Below, piece by piece: positions 14,579 through 23,254 of a stretch of 32,720 bases of DNA. Each line of letters opens with the position of its first letter. The first letter of the stretch is position 1. This stretch comes from Clostridium sp. Lineage in GTDB: Bacteria > Bacteroidota > Bacteroidia > Bacteroidales > Muribaculaceae. The stretch covers positions 1 through 32,720 of the forward strand of contig JAMPBQ010000016.1 of NCBI GenBank assembly GCA_023666615.1. The letters run 5' to 3'. Made by a program: the position numbers and the translations under genes. The notes beneath the pieces were generated by a model, which saw nothing but the letters and a program-made list of their open reading frames with translations, was not told the origin of the DNA and made no database searches.

Positions 14579-15657
14579 ATCTTCTTGCACATTTTTTGCT
14601 GTAAATAAGCGTCATATATTGTCATTGCGGCCATTGCCTCAACTATCGGCACCGCCCTCGGCAGCACGCACGGGTCGTGCCGCCCCTTGCCCCGCAATAT
14701 CGCCGGCCTCCCATCCGCATCTATCGTCTCCATCTCACACAGCAGGGTGGCCACAGGCTTGAAGGCTATCTTCATCCAGATGTCCTCTCCGTTTGAGATG
14801 CCCCCTTGGATGCCGCCTGAGTGGTTGGACGCGAACCTGGGTCGCCCCTTATCCTCGCCGGGCAGCATAATGTCGGCCATCTCGCTCCCGCGGCGGCAAG
14901 AGCCCTCAAATCCCATCCCGTACTCAAATCCCTTGGCGGCGTTGATGCTCATCATCGCCAAAGCCAGCCTCGCATGCAGCTTGTCAAATACTGGGCTCCC
15001 CAGCCCCGCCGGCACGCCCTTGCACACGCAGGTGATCGTTCCGCCTATGGTGTCCCCCTCGGCCTTAACCTCTTCTATCAGCCTTATCATCCTCTCCGCC
15101 GCCTCCGCGTCGGGGCATCTCACGACATTGCTCTCTATCTTGGAAAAGTCCAGCTCATCATAGGGCGTATCCAGCCGGATGCCTCCCACCTGCGACGTAT
15201 AGGCGTAAATCTTAACGCCAATCCACCCCAGCGCCTGCTTGGCGAAGGCTCCGCCTACAACCCTCGCTATCGTCTCCCTGGCCGACGACCTCCCGCCGCC
15301 GCGGTGGTCGCGCAGCCCGTATTTCGCAAGGTAGGCGTAATCGGCGTGCGATGGCCGAAGCGCCTGCCGCATCCCGTCATAGTCGACCGAGCGCTGGTCT
15401 GCGTTCCTCACTATGAATCCGATTGGCGTCCCCGTGGTCCTCCCCTCAAAAATTCCTGACAGGATTTCCACCCGGTCAGCCTCGCGTCTTTGCGTAGTGA
15501 TGACCGACTGCCCCGGCCGCCGCCTGTCAAGCTCGGCCTGCACGGCCTCAAGGTCAATCTCAAGCCCCGGCTCTATCCCGTCGATGACCCCGCCTATGGC
15601 CGCGCCGTGGCTCTCCCCAAAGCTTGTCAGCCTGTATGCCTCTCCGAATGTGTTCAT
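14575..15657 (-). CDS. aroC: Chorismate synthase
   Basis: Catalyses the last shikimate step, 5-enolpyruvylshikimate-3-phosphate to chorismate, using reduced FMN. The 360-residue length is typical. Signature segments are present: [14 protein letters not shown] at the N-terminus, [36 protein letters not shown], the [11 protein letters not shown] and [13 protein letters not shown] blocks, and [18 protein letters not shown] near the end. Its ATG overlaps the ybaK stop (ATGA, 15654-15657) and its stop overlaps the exoA start, so the three genes are translationally coupled. The other genes of the shikimate pathway are not nearby. Confidence 0.97.
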   Translation of the reverse strand: MNTFGEAYRLTSFGESHGAAIGGVIDGIEPGLEIDLEAVQAELDRRRPGQSVITTQRREADRVEILSGIFEGRTTGTPIGFIVRNADQRSVDYDGMRQALRPSHADYAYLAKYGLRDHRGGGRSSARETIARVVGGAFAKQALGWIGVKIYAYTSQVGGIRLDTPYDELDFSKIESNVVRCPDAEAAERMIRLIEEVKAEGDTIGGTITCVCKGVPAGLGSPVFDKLHARLALAMMSINAAKGFEYGMGFEGSCRRGSEMADIMLPGEDKGRPRFASNHSGGIQGGISNGEDIWMKIAFKPVATLLCEMETIDADGRPAILRGKGRHDPCVLPRAVPIVEAMAAMTIYDAYLQQKMCKKI

Positions 15658-16130
15658 TTCTCGCTGATAAGGTCTGTCACCGTTCCGCCCACAAAATCAA
15701 TAAGCTGTTGTGGATTTATCCCAAACTGCAGCCCACGCTGCCCGGCGCTCACGTAAATCTTCTCAAAGTCAAGCGCCGTGCTGTGGAAAAAAGTCGGAAA
15801 AGCCTTCTTCATCCCTATCGGCGAGCACCCTCCGCGTATGTATCCAGTCAGCGGCAGAAGCTCCTTCATGTGTATCATCTCAGCCTTCTTCGCACCGGCA
15901 GCCTTGGCCGCCTTCTTCAGGTCAACCTCAGTGTTCCCAGGCACCACGCACACAAAATATCCGGCCTTCTCCCCCCTGAGCACAAGCGTCTTAAAAACGC
16001 AATTGATATCCTCCCCAAGCGCGTCAGCCACATGCTGCGCCGCCAAGTCATTCTCATCATACTCATAAGGAATCAACTCATAAGCCACCTTAGCCCTATC
16101 CAATAGCCTAGCCGCGTTAGTCTTATTCAT
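15654..16130 (-). CDS. ybaK: YbaK/EbsC-type aminoacyl-tRNA deacylase, probable Cys-tRNA(Pro) deacylase
   Basis: A 158-residue trans-editing enzyme that hydrolyses mischarged Cys-tRNA(Pro). The family pattern is clear: [19 protein letters not shown], the [10 protein letters not shown] block, [35 protein letters not shown], the [11 protein letters not shown] loop and the C-terminal [14 protein letters not shown]. The GxCSP loop with Asp/Lys neighbours is the usual substrate pocket. It is coupled to aroC by a 4-base overlap. Upstream, 98 bases of A-rich and GAATTATG repeats separate it from miaA, so it may or may not share the miaA transcript. Confidence 0.92.
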   Translation of the reverse strand: MNKTNAARLLDRAKVAYELIPYEYDENDLAAQHVADALGEDINCVFKTLVLRGEKAGYFVCVVPGNTEVDLKKAAKAAGAKKAEMIHMKELLPLTGYIRGGCSPIGMKKAFPTFFHSTALDFEKIYVSAGQRGLQFGINPQQLIDFVGGTVTDLISEK

Positions 16131-16136
16131 AAAAAA

Positions 16137-16247
16137 AAGAAAAAAATGAAAAAAGAAAAAAAATGAAAAAAGAAAAAAATTATGAATTATGCATAGCCCA
16201 CTATGAATTATGCATTATGAATTATGCATTATGCATTGCCCATTGCC
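16137..16247. repeat. A-rich and GAATTATG/GCATTATG repeat tract
   Basis: Between ybaK and miaA lies an A/G tract (AAAAAATGAAAAAAG-type, 16131-16190). It is followed by repeated TATGAATTATGCATTATG units (16190-16237) that are palindromic (ATGCAT). The miaA stop codon falls inside the repeat. A similar GAATTATGAATTG array is at 25101-25171. Confidence 0.7.
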
Positions 16248-17077
16248 TTCTTAATCCAAGTCAGCTGCTTCTTGGCGTATACCCGAGTATTCTTGGCTAT
16301 CCGGGCTATCGCCGTCTCCCTGTCCATCAGCCCGTCAAAGTACGCAAACATCTCCTTATATCCCACCGTGTTCAGCGAATTGAGGTGCCTCAAGTGGTAC
16401 ACGCTCCGTGCCTCTTCCTCCAGCCCGGCGGCCACCATCGCATCAACCCTTCGGTTGATGCGCCCAAACAGCTCCTCCCGCGGCAAGTCTATATAGTGTT
16501 TCTCTATATCGAAATCCCTTGCCTTCTTCTTCCCGGTCAGCAGCGTCGAGGCCGGCGCCCCGGCCTCCAGGCATATCTCAAGGGCGTGGATGTTGCGCCG
16601 CGGATTCAGCGCGTCCACCCTTTCCCAGCCGGCCGGATCCAGCTCGCGCAGCCTCCCCCTAACGCCATCAAGGCCCTCTTCCCGGTAGATTTCCAGCACA
16701 CGCCCGCGCACATCCGCCGATATGGTCGGCAAGTCGTCTATCCCGTTGCACACGGCGTCAATGTACATCATCGAACCTCCGCACATCACCTGCACGGGAT
16801 TCTTCTCCCATAGCTCCCGCAATAGCCTCAGCGCGTCAGCCTCATACTGTGCCGCGCTGTAGCCCTGGTCCAGCTCCAGCTCTTGCACGAAATGGTGCGG
16901 CGCGGCGGCCAGCTGCTCTGGAGTTGGTGCCGCCGTGCCTATAGGGATGCCTTTGTAAATCTGCCGCGAGTCCGCCGAAAGGATGTCGCACCCGTGCCGG
17001 CGCGCCACTCTGATGGCCAAGTCGGTCTTCCCCGACCCCGTCGGCCCGGTGATTACTATCAGCTTGTTGCGCCTCAC
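16229..17077 (-). CDS. miaA: tRNA dimethylallyltransferase
   Basis: Transfers a dimethylallyl group to N6 of A37 in tRNAs reading UNN codons. The P-loop GPTGSGKT is at residues 11-18, followed by [22 protein letters not shown] (DSRQVY-type motif), the [20 protein letters not shown] block, [10 protein letters not shown] and the C-terminal [28 protein letters not shown]. At 282 residues it is slightly short for the family. The last codons (GNA, stop) are written by the GCATAATG repeat DNA that follows, so the natural C-terminus may have been replaced when the repeat expanded. Its ATG overlaps the pepT stop by four bases. Confidence 0.95.
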   Translation of the reverse strand: MRRNKLIVITGPTGSGKTDLAIRVARRHGCDILSADSRQIYKGIPIGTAAPTPEQLAAAPHHFVQELELDQGYSAAQYEADALRLLRELWEKNPVQVMCGGSMMYIDAVCNGIDDLPTISADVRGRVLEIYREEGLDGVRGRLRELDPAGWERVDALNPRRNIHALEICLEAGAPASTLLTGKKKARDFDIEKHYIDLPREELFGRINRRVDAMVAAGLEEEARSVYHLRHLNSLNTVGYKEMFAYFDGLMDRETAIARIAKNTRVYAKKQLTWIKKAMGNA

Positions 17078-18291
17078 TTCTCTGCCACAAGCTTCGCTAT
17101 CTCCACCACGGTCATCATAGCCTTCTCAAGGCTTGGCACCGGCAGGAATTCATAGCGTCCGTGGAAGTTGAGACCTCCCGCGAAGATATTGGGGCAAGGC
17201 AGGCCCTTGAACGACAGCTGCGCCCCGTCTGTGCCGCCGCGTATCGGCTGCACCTTCGGCGTGATGTCCAGATTGCGCATGGCTTGCTCGGCCACTTCTA
17301 TTATGTGCATCACAGGCTCTATCTTCTCGCGCATGTTGTAGTATTGATCGCGTATCTCCAGCGAACAGCAGCCCGGATATTCGTGGTTAATCTTCCTCTC
17401 CAGATGCTCAAATTCCTTCTTCCTGCGCTCAAAGCGGTCACGGTCGTGGTCGCGGATTATGTACGACAGCGTCGTTGTCTCCACGTCGCCCTGCATCCCC
17501 ACCAGGTGGTAGAATCCCTCATACCCCTCGGTGTGCTCGGGCGTCTCCCACCTCGGAAGCATGATGATGAATTGGTTGGCGATGCGCATCGAGTTGATCA
17601 TCTTGTGCTTGGCCGACCCCGGATGCACATTCCGCCCCTTGAAGGTCACCTTCGCCATCGCTGCGTTGAAGTTCTCAAACTCCAGCTCGCCTATCTCGCC
17701 GCCGTCCATCGTATAGCCCCACTCGGCTCCAAACAGCTTTACGTCAAATTTATGCGCCCCCATCCCGATTTCCTCGTCCGGGTTGAACGCTATGCGTATC
17801 TTCCCATGCTTGATTTCGGGATGCTCCTTAAGGTAAGCCACCGCCGATATGATCTCAGCTATGCCTGCCTTGTCGTCAGCCCCAAGCAGGGTAGTGCCGT
17901 CGGTCACCACAAGGTCCTGGCCTAGATAGTTCAGCATCTCGGGAAATTCACTCGGCGAAAGCACAATGCCCTGCTCGTCATTGAGCGTGATGTCGCCCCC
18001 GTCGTAGCTCTTCACGATGCGAGGCTTCACATTGTGCCCCGACATGTCGGGCGACGTATCCAAATGCGCTATGAATCCGATTGTCGGCACGCCTTCCTTG
18101 TTGGCCGGCAGCGACGCCATCAAATATCCGTTTTCGTCAAGGCTTATCTCCTCTAGCCCAAGCTTCTCCAGCTCGCCCTTCAGATACTGGGCGAAAACCA
18201 TCTGCCCGGGGGTCGAGGGCGTCATGTTCGTGAGTTCGTCGCTCTGCGTGTCAAACTTCACATAGCTCAAAAATCGGTCAAGTACATTCAT
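17074..18291 (-). CDS. pepT: Peptidase T (tripeptide aminopeptidase)
   Basis: A cytoplasmic dizinc M20 peptidase that removes N-terminal residues from tripeptides. The metal and catalytic residues fit PepT numbering: His76 and Asp78 in AHLDTSPD, the bridging Asp in LGADDKAG (139/140), Glu173-Glu174 in NPDEEIG, Asp196 in YTMDGGE, and the late His in [19 protein letters not shown] is the conserved C-terminal block. Length is 405 residues, as expected. It is the first gene of the minus-strand cluster and overlaps miaA by four bases (ATGA). Its leader carries ATCCGTGGA-type repeats. Confidence 0.96.
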   Translation of the reverse strand: MNVLDRFLSYVKFDTQSDELTNMTPSTPGQMVFAQYLKGELEKLGLEEISLDENGYLMASLPANKEGVPTIGFIAHLDTSPDMSGHNVKPRIVKSYDGGDITLNDEQGIVLSPSEFPEMLNYLGQDLVVTDGTTLLGADDKAGIAEIISAVAYLKEHPEIKHGKIRIAFNPDEEIGMGAHKFDVKLFGAEWGYTMDGGEIGELEFENFNAAMAKVTFKGRNVHPGSAKHKMINSMRIANQFIIMLPRWETPEHTEGYEGFYHLVGMQGDVETTTLSYIIRDHDRDRFERRKKEFEHLERKINHEYPGCCSLEIRDQYYNMREKIEPVMHIIEVAEQAMRNLDITPKVQPIRGGTDGAQLSFKGLPCPNIFAGGLNFHGRYEFLPVPSLEKAMMTVVEIAKLVAEK

Positions 18292-18336
18292 GATATCTTT
18301 CTTTTGCTGACTTTACTATTATTCGCTCTAAATCCA

Positions 18337-18400
18337 AAATCCGTGAATTCCGTGAAACCCACGGTGAAACCCATAGATTCCGTGAAATCCGCGGTAAATT
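18337..18400. repeat. ATCCGTGAA repeat array in the pepT leader
   Basis: About five imperfect units of the ATCCGTGGA family (AATCCGTGAATTCCGTGAAA, ..CACGGTGAAACCC.., ATTCCGTGAAATCCGCGG) ending GGTAAATTCC. The array lies between the predicted pepT promoter and its start codon, so it should be transcribed as 5' UTR. Confidence 0.65.
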
Positions 18401-18408
18401 CCTCGCCG

Positions 18409-18416
18409 CAAATATA
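18409..18416 (-). promoter_or_regulatory. -7 element of the pepT cluster
   Basis: TATATTTG on the minus strand, consensus TAnnTTTG. The -33 position is weak. The leader to the ATG at 18291 would be about 110 nt. Confidence 0.5.
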
Positions 18417-18453
18417 GTGATTTTTTCTGTAACTTGCCGAAATTCTCCTCCAT

Positions 18454-20157
18454 TTATTTTTTCCCCTCAGCCATAGCGTTAGCCTTAACCACAGCCTTGG
18501 AGATATGGTCGCAGATATTTTCCTCCCCGATGATCTTGTCGATTCCGGCATGCACCAGCACCTCCCTCACGTTGGGCTTGACCCCGGAAAGCACTATCGC
18601 TATGCCCTCCTGCCTCGACGACTTTATCAGTATCTCCAGGTTGTGCAGCCCCGTCGCGTCGATAAACGACACCTTCCTCATCCTGATGATTCGCACCACC
18701 GGCTTCACATTCCCTATCGTCGTGCGCATCATCTCGTCAAATTTCGTGGCAACGCCGAAGAAGAACGGCCCGTCTATCTCGTACACGCTCACGCCCTTCG
18801 CCACCTTCAGCACCTCGTGGTGGCTCTGGCTCAGGTCCGTGCCCTCGGCCACATCCAGCTTGTCGGTGTACTCCTTGATTTCAACGTTCTCAGTCACGCG
18901 CCGCAGGAAGAGCACAATCGCCAGCAGCAGGCCAATCTCTATGGCTATCGTCAAGTCGAATATCACCGTCAGCAGGAAAGTCACCAGCAAAATGGAAATG
19001 TCGCTCTTGGGCGAGCGGAATATCCCCACTATCGTGCGCCACCCGCTCATGTTGTAAGCCACAACCATCAGCACCGCCGCCAGGCAGGCCATCGGCACAT
19101 AGTTGATCAGCGGCATCGCAAACAGGAAAATAACCAACAGCACCACTGCGTGGATTATGCCCGCCACCGGCGTGCGCCCGCCATTGCTGATGTTGGTCAT
19201 CGTACGAGCTATCGCCCCCGTCACTGGGATGCCCCCGAAAAACGGCACGGTGATGTTGGCTATGCCCTGCCCTATCAGCTCGGTGTTTGAATTGGTGCGC
19301 GACCCCGTCACGCCGTCCGCCACAGTGGCCGACAGCAGCGACTCTATCGCCCCCAGCATCGCTATCGTGAACGCCGACGGAAGCAGCAGGTTGATCGTAT
19401 CCATATTCAGCTCAAAGCCCTGCGGAGCCGGTATGTCAGTCTTCAGGGCTCCAAAACGGTCGCCGATGGTCTCTATCCCCAAGCCCGGCTCGCAAAGCCC
19501 TATGAGGTAAGTCGACGCAGTAACGATAATGATGGCTATCAGCGCCCCGGGCAGCTTCTTCGAAATCCTCGGCGTAAGCAGTATGATGCACAGCGACACC
19601 AGCCCGCACACAAGCGTCGGCCACGAAACATTCCCGAAATTGCTGAAGTACACGCCCCACTTCGGCACAAAGCTTCCCGGTATGTCGCTTAGCCCAAGCC
19701 CGAAAAAGTCATTGATCTGCGTCGAGAAAATCGTCAGCGCGATGCCAGCCGTAAATCCAACGACGATAGGGTAAGGAATAAACTTAATCACTGTCCCCAA
19801 ATGAAACAAACCCATCGTCACCAAGATCAGCCCCGCCATGAAAGTGGCGATGGCAAGGCCCTCAAGCCCATGCTGAGCTATGATATTGTAAACAATGATG
19901 ATGAACGCTCCCGTTGGCCCGCCGATCTGCACGCTGTTCCCGCCGAAAAACGACACCAGAAACCCTCCGATGATAGCCGTAATCAAGCCTATCGACGGAT
20001 TCACCCCGCTAGCTATCGCAAACGCTATCGCCAGCGGCAAAGCCACAATGCCAACCACAAGCCCCGCGACCAAATCATCGCGGAAGCGCGCCTTCGTATA
20101 ATGGCGCAGAGCCGAAAAAAGCTTCGGCCGAAAATCTATAGATCCCGAAAATCGCAT
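18454..20157 (-). CDS. SulP family anion transporter with STAS domain
   Basis: A 567-residue inner-membrane transporter of the SLC26/SulP family, which moves sulfate, bicarbonate or other anions. The N-terminal two-thirds has 11-14 hydrophobic helices with family motifs: GLVVGIVALPLAIAFAIASG near the start, the GGPTGAFIII segment, FTAGIALTIFSTQINDF, the GAIESLLSA block and GGIPVTGAIARTMTNISNGG. The C-terminal 120 residues form a STAS domain (VYEIDGPFFFGVATKFDEMM, MRKVSFIDATGLHNLEILIK). The substrate cannot be told from sequence; bicarbonate (BicA-like) or sulfate are both possible. It is divergent from rpoD and has its own consensus promoter. The 161-base gap before pepT suggests separate transcription. 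Confidence 0.93.
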   Translation of the reverse strand: MRFSGSIDFRPKLFSALRHYTKARFRDDLVAGLVVGIVALPLAIAFAIASGVNPSIGLITAIIGGFLVSFFGGNSVQIGGPTGAFIIIVYNIIAQHGLEGLAIATFMAGLILVTMGLFHLGTVIKFIPYPIVVGFTAGIALTIFSTQINDFFGLGLSDIPGSFVPKWGVYFSNFGNVSWPTLVCGLVSLCIILLTPRISKKLPGALIAIIIVTASTYLIGLCEPGLGIETIGDRFGALKTDIPAPQGFELNMDTINLLLPSAFTIAMLGAIESLLSATVADGVTGSRTNSNTELIGQGIANITVPFFGGIPVTGAIARTMTNISNGGRTPVAGIIHAVVLLVIFLFAMPLINYVPMACLAAVLMVVAYNMSGWRTIVGIFRSPKSDISILLVTFLLTVIFDLTIAIEIGLLLAIVLFLRRVTENVEIKEYTDKLDVAEGTDLSQSHHEVLKVAKGVSVYEIDGPFFFGVATKFDEMMRTTIGNVKPVVRIIRMRKVSFIDATGLHNLEILIKSSRQEGIAIVLSGVKPNVREVLVHAGIDKIIGEENICDHISKAVVKANAMAEGKK

Positions 20158-20242
20158 AAATGTAAAATTGTACCTAAATATTGAAAACGTGCCTAAAAAG
20201 AGCTATATCTTGAAAAAACCTAATTTCTCCTTAAATCTTCCG

Positions 20243-20273
20243 CAAAGTTACTACATTTCCGTGAATCCACAAA
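20243..20273 (-). promoter_or_regulatory. Promoter of the SulP gene
   Basis: On the minus strand TTTTG-type -33 (20270-20273), 19 bases, TAACTTTG (20243-20250). The leader to the ATG at 20157 is about 80 nt. Confidence 0.7.
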
Positions 20274-20316
20274 ATCCACCCCATTTCCTCGCGCCCGCTC
20301 ACCCCATCCCCTCCTG

Positions 20317-20482
20317 TTTCGTTGAGTGCGCGAGCTCCGCTCGCCCCATTCGATATTACGATATTTCGATATTACGATATAACGATATTTCGATATAACG
20401 ATATTACGATATAACGATATTACGATTATAACGATAAATCGATAAATCATTATTGCCACATCCCATCATAGCGCCAGCCCGC
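20317..20482 (+). repeat. Composite repeat upstream of rpoD: hairpin element plus CGATATWW microsatellite
   Basis: A GCGAGC-TCC-GCTCGC element (20317-20345) is followed by CCATT and nine exact 8-bp units CGATATTA/CGATATTT/CGATATAA (20351-20422). Degenerate CGATAAAT units follow, then a tail (TATTGCCACATCCCATCATA-GCGCCAGCCC). The same composite, with fewer units, lies after rpoD at 21603-21718. The gene-free stretch 20158-20638 holds this, another hairpin element and two promoters. Confidence 0.85.
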
Positions 20483-20490
20483 CCCCCTTG

Positions 20491-20519
20491 TTTCGTTGAG
20501 TTAGCGAGCTCCGCTCGCT
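20491..20519 (+). repeat. GCGAGC-hairpin element
   Basis: Full copy (TTTCGTTGAGTTAGCGAGC-TCC-GCTCGC) just after the composite repeat, on the plus strand, 120 bases before rpoD. Confidence 0.8.
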
Positions 20520-20575
20520 AAAACAGCAAACATTAGCTAAATCCGCCCCCGCCAGCACAACATTCCCCCAAAAAA

Positions 20576-20607
20576 TTTCGTTATTTCATCCAAATATACT
20601 AACTTTG
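20576..20607 (+). promoter_or_regulatory. Promoter of rpoD
   Basis: TAACTTTG at 20600-20607, with TTTCG (20576-20580) 19 bases upstream as a one-mismatch -33 element. The leader to the ATG at 20639 is about 25 nt. Confidence 0.65.
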
Positions 20608-20638
20608 CCAACTAATAGGCACATTATATACCAGAGAA

Positions 20639-21499
20639 ATGAGACAACTCAAAATCACTAAATCTATCACCAACCGCGAAAGCGCGTCCCTCGACAAATA
20701 CCTTCAGGAAATCGGCCGTGAGGAATTGATTTCCGTAGAAGAAGAGGTAGAGCTCGCCCAGCGCATACGCCAAGGCGACCGTCAGGCGCTCGACAAGCTT
20801 ACTCGCGCCAACCTCCGCTTCGTGGTATCGGTGGCTAAGCAGTATCAGAACCAGGGACTGTCTCTCCCCGACCTCATCAACGAAGGAAACGTCGGCCTCA
20901 TCAAGGCCGCACAAAAGTTCGATGAGACGCGTGGCTTCAAATTCATCTCTTACGCCGTTTGGTGGATCCGCCAATCAATTCTTCAGGCTCTCGCCGAGCA
21001 GTCAAGAATCGTACGCCTTCCCCTTAACCAAGTCGGTTCTCTCAACAAAATCAGCAAGGCTCTCTCTAAATTCGAGCAGGAGAACGAACGCAGGCCATCT
21101 CCGGAAGAACTCGCCAACACGCTCGACGTCCCAGTTGAGAAAATCGCCGACACCCTTAAGGTCTCCGGCCGCCACATCTCCGTCGACGCGCCGTTCGTAG
21201 AAGGCGAAGACAACAGCCTCCTTGACGTCCTCACAAACGACGACTCGCCAATGGCAGACGCCACCCTCACACAAGAGTCTCTCTCAAAAGAAATCGACCG
21301 CGCCCTCAAGCAGCTCCACGAGCGTGAGCGCGAAATCCTAAAAATGTTCTTCGGCATCGGATGCCAAGAAATGACTCTCGAAGAAATCGGCGCCAAATTC
21401 GACCTCACGCGCGAGCGCGTTCGTCAAATAAAGGAAAAAGCCATCCGCCGTCTTAAAGGCCAAAAGAGCAAGCTCCTAAAGACATACCTGGCATCATAA
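20639..21499 (+). CDS. rpoD: Primary (housekeeping) RNA polymerase sigma factor
   Basis: The main sigma-70 factor; in Bacteroidetes it recognises the TTG/TAnnTTTG promoters seen throughout this window. The protein is short (286 residues) with no long region 1.1. It begins [20 protein letters not shown] and [12 protein letters not shown] (region 1.2). Region 2 follows ([40 protein letters not shown]), then region 3 ([20 protein letters not shown]) and region 4 ([29 protein letters not shown]). This length and order are typical of Bacteroidetes RpoD. It is transcribed alone, ends at a good terminator, and sits between two composite repeats in direct orientation. Confidence 0.97.
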   Translation: MRQLKITKSITNRESASLDKYLQEIGREELISVEEEVELAQRIRQGDRQALDKLTRANLRFVVSVAKQYQNQGLSLPDLINEGNVGLIKAAQKFDETRGFKFISYAVWWIRQSILQALAEQSRIVRLPLNQVGSLNKISKALSKFEQENERRPSPEELANTLDVPVEKIADTLKVSGRHISVDAPFVEGEDNSLLDVLTNDDSPMADATLTQESLSKEIDRALKQLHEREREILKMFFGIGCQEMTLEEIGAKFDLTRERVRQIKEKAIRRLKGQKSKLLKTYLAS

Positions 21500-21523
21500 C
21501 CCATCCCCAATACCCACTCCACC

Positions 21524-21551
21524 GCCCCGCGACCCCATCGCGGGGCTTTTT
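21524..21551 (+). terminator. rpoD terminator
   Basis: GCCCCGCGA-CCCCA-TCGCGGGGC followed by TTTTT, starting 25 bases after the rpoD stop. Confidence 0.85.
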
Positions 21552-21562
21552 CATCCCCCCCT

Positions 21563-21718
21563 GTTTCGTTGAGTGTGCGAGCTCTGCTCGCCCATCCCCC
21601 TGTTTCGTCGAGTTAGCGAGCTCCGCTCGCCCCATTCGATATTTCGATATAACGATATTTCGATATAACGATAAATCGATAAATCGTTATTGCGACATCT
21701 CGTCATAGCAGCAGCCCC
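21563..21718 (+). repeat. Composite repeat downstream of rpoD
   Basis: A GCGAGC-TCT-GCTCGC element (21563-21592) is followed by a second (21603-21631) that continues into CCATT, four CGATATTT/CGATATAA units (21637-21668), two CGATAAAT units and a TATTGCGACATCTCGTCATA tail ending at 21718. From 21603 it is a shortened copy of 20317-20482. Confidence 0.85.
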
Positions 21719-21725
21719 CATACTA

Positions 21726-21757
21726 AAAAAAAAGAGAGGCCAAAGCCTCTCTTTTTT
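21726..21757. terminator. Bidirectional terminator between rpoD and the DUF5723 gene
   Basis: AAAAAAGAGAGGC-CAAA-GCCTCTCTTTTTT: a 13-bp perfect stem with A- and T-runs on both sides. It lies 14 bases beyond the minus-strand stop at 21772. Confidence 0.85.
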
Positions 21758-21771
21758 AATGCTCCCATCAA

Positions 21772-23145
21772 TCAGAACGGGAAGTTGATGCCCATATTCA
21801 AATTCATGTTCGAATTAAGCGGCACGCCCTGCTTCGCCAGCTTCCCCGGCGTATGGTCGCTGGCCACAAACAAATTAAACCCGGGCGCCTTCAGATTGAC
21901 AATCCAGCCAAACGAGAACCCGAACGTGCCCATGCCCACATTCGCCCCAAACGACAGCACCTTCACCGGCTCCACATTCGCCGACAGTCTGAACTCTGTC
22001 CACGTAAACGGCCCATTGAAGCATGTCGTATTCAGCAAACCAAACTTTGCCTTCCTGTACACCGGCAGCGTATACTGCGCTGCCACGTTCATCGTCGCCG
22101 CCAGCGTAGTCTTGCGGCTTCCTGTCTCGCCAAGGTCCTCCAGCTGATACAGGTCCGACAGATTGTCAACAAACTTATCCCAGCTGTCGTTATTGTCCAC
22201 ATTGAACGCAAAGCTGTTCGTGCTCACGCTCTGCAGGCCGCGGCTCGACGCTATCCGCCCCTCGCTCCATGAAATGAAGCCCAGGTCAAGCAGCGATGCC
22301 GAAAATTCCCAATCCTTATTAAAGGTGTACACCGCGCCGAGGTCAACTGCCACGCCATAGCCGTTTACAGGGGAGAAATCATCCACCTCAACCCCGCTCA
22401 CGTAGCGGCGCTTCGTGTCATTGTTCCAGCTCGTCTCATAGCGCAGGCCCTTCACGTAGCCATAGATGTCCGCGTCTACGTTGCCTATCCACTGGTCCTC
22501 CCTCAGCTGTAGATTAGCCGCCTTGATGTCTGTCTCCACCGAGGCCACGCCCATCAGGAATTTCAGATTGGCGCCTATGCGCAGCTTGTCGTTGATCTTG
22601 TGCGAATGGCCCAGCGAAAGCTCCGCCCAGCCCATGCCGCGCGCCAGTGTGTTCGACAGGTCATAAGTGCTGTTGCCCAAGCCCTCTTTCGCCAGCCGGA
22701 AAATATCCCCGGGAAGCGACATGCCCACATTGGCGCGACCGCTTATGCTGAAGGTGTTGTAGCCGCCCATCCCGCTGAAGCCAAATGCCAGCACTGTCTC
22801 CCGAAGGCTCACCCCAAGGCGATTCTTGTCCTTGATGTTGCTCATCGCCTCCGCCGCGCTGATGTTCGGGTTCAGAAGCGTCGTCGTCTTCCCGTTGATA
22901 TTGTAGAATATGTTGTCAAGCCCAAGAGTGCCGTTGGTCCCCAAATTCAGGTTGCCAAGGCCGGGCATCGCCACAAAGCCATGCCCCTCGTTCCCGAAGG
23001 CCGGGTTGGCCTGAAACCTGTACAGGTAATTGTCGTCAAAATATCCCGACTGCAGATTCTGCGCGCCGGCGGCTAGCGGAAGCGCTGCAGCCAATGCCGC
23101 TGCGCCCCATCGAGCCATTCGTCTAATATTTAATTTTAAATTCAT
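21772..23145 (-). CDS. DUF5723 family outer-membrane protein
   Basis: A 457-residue protein with a signal peptide (MARWGAAALAAALPLAAGAQ). The mature part begins LQSGYFDDNYLYRFQANPAF and is followed by alternating beta-strand stretches of an outer-membrane barrel (GFSGMGGYNTFSISGRANVG, FGANVGMGTFGFSFGW), ending GINFPF, a barrel-type C-terminal aromatic. This matches the Bacteroidetes DUF5723 family; function is unknown. The longer frame begins with TTG; the ATG at 23145 gives MNLKLNIRRMARWG and a good signal peptide. It is 109 bases downstream of a lipoprotein gene on the same strand, with a 7-bp hairpin (23227-23245) between them, so the pair is probably co-transcribed. Confidence 0.8.
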   Translation of the reverse strand: MNLKLNIRRMARWGAAALAAALPLAAGAQNLQSGYFDDNYLYRFQANPAFGNEGHGFVAMPGLGNLNLGTNGTLGLDNIFYNINGKTTTLLNPNISAAEAMSNIKDKNRLGVSLRETVLAFGFSGMGGYNTFSISGRANVGMSLPGDIFRLAKEGLGNSTYDLSNTLARGMGWAELSLGHSHKINDKLRIGANLKFLMGVASVETDIKAANLQLREDQWIGNVDADIYGYVKGLRYETSWNNDTKRRYVSGVEVDDFSPVNGYGVAVDLGAVYTFNKDWEFSASLLDLGFISWSEGRIASSRGLQSVSTNSFAFNVDNNDSWDKFVDNLSDLYQLEDLGETGSRKTTLAATMNVAAQYTLPVYRKAKFGLLNTTCFNGPFTWTEFRLSANVEPVKVLSFGANVGMGTFGFSFGWIVNLKAPGFNLFVASDHTPGKLAKQGVPLNSNMNLNMGINFPF

Positions 23146-23254
23146 CTCAATCAAATTAAAAATTTCCTTTATCCATCATCCTTTACACTTAATCCTTAGC
23201 GCCAGCCAAGGATGTGCTGTCCTGTGTTTCGGCCACATGCCGAAATCAAAGCCC

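Noticed and set aside
23227-23245. Terminator between the lipoprotein and DUF5723 genes
   Set aside because: TTTCGGC-CACAT-GCCGAAA is a fair hairpin, but no T-run follows on the minus strand, so it is more likely an intercistronic hairpin.
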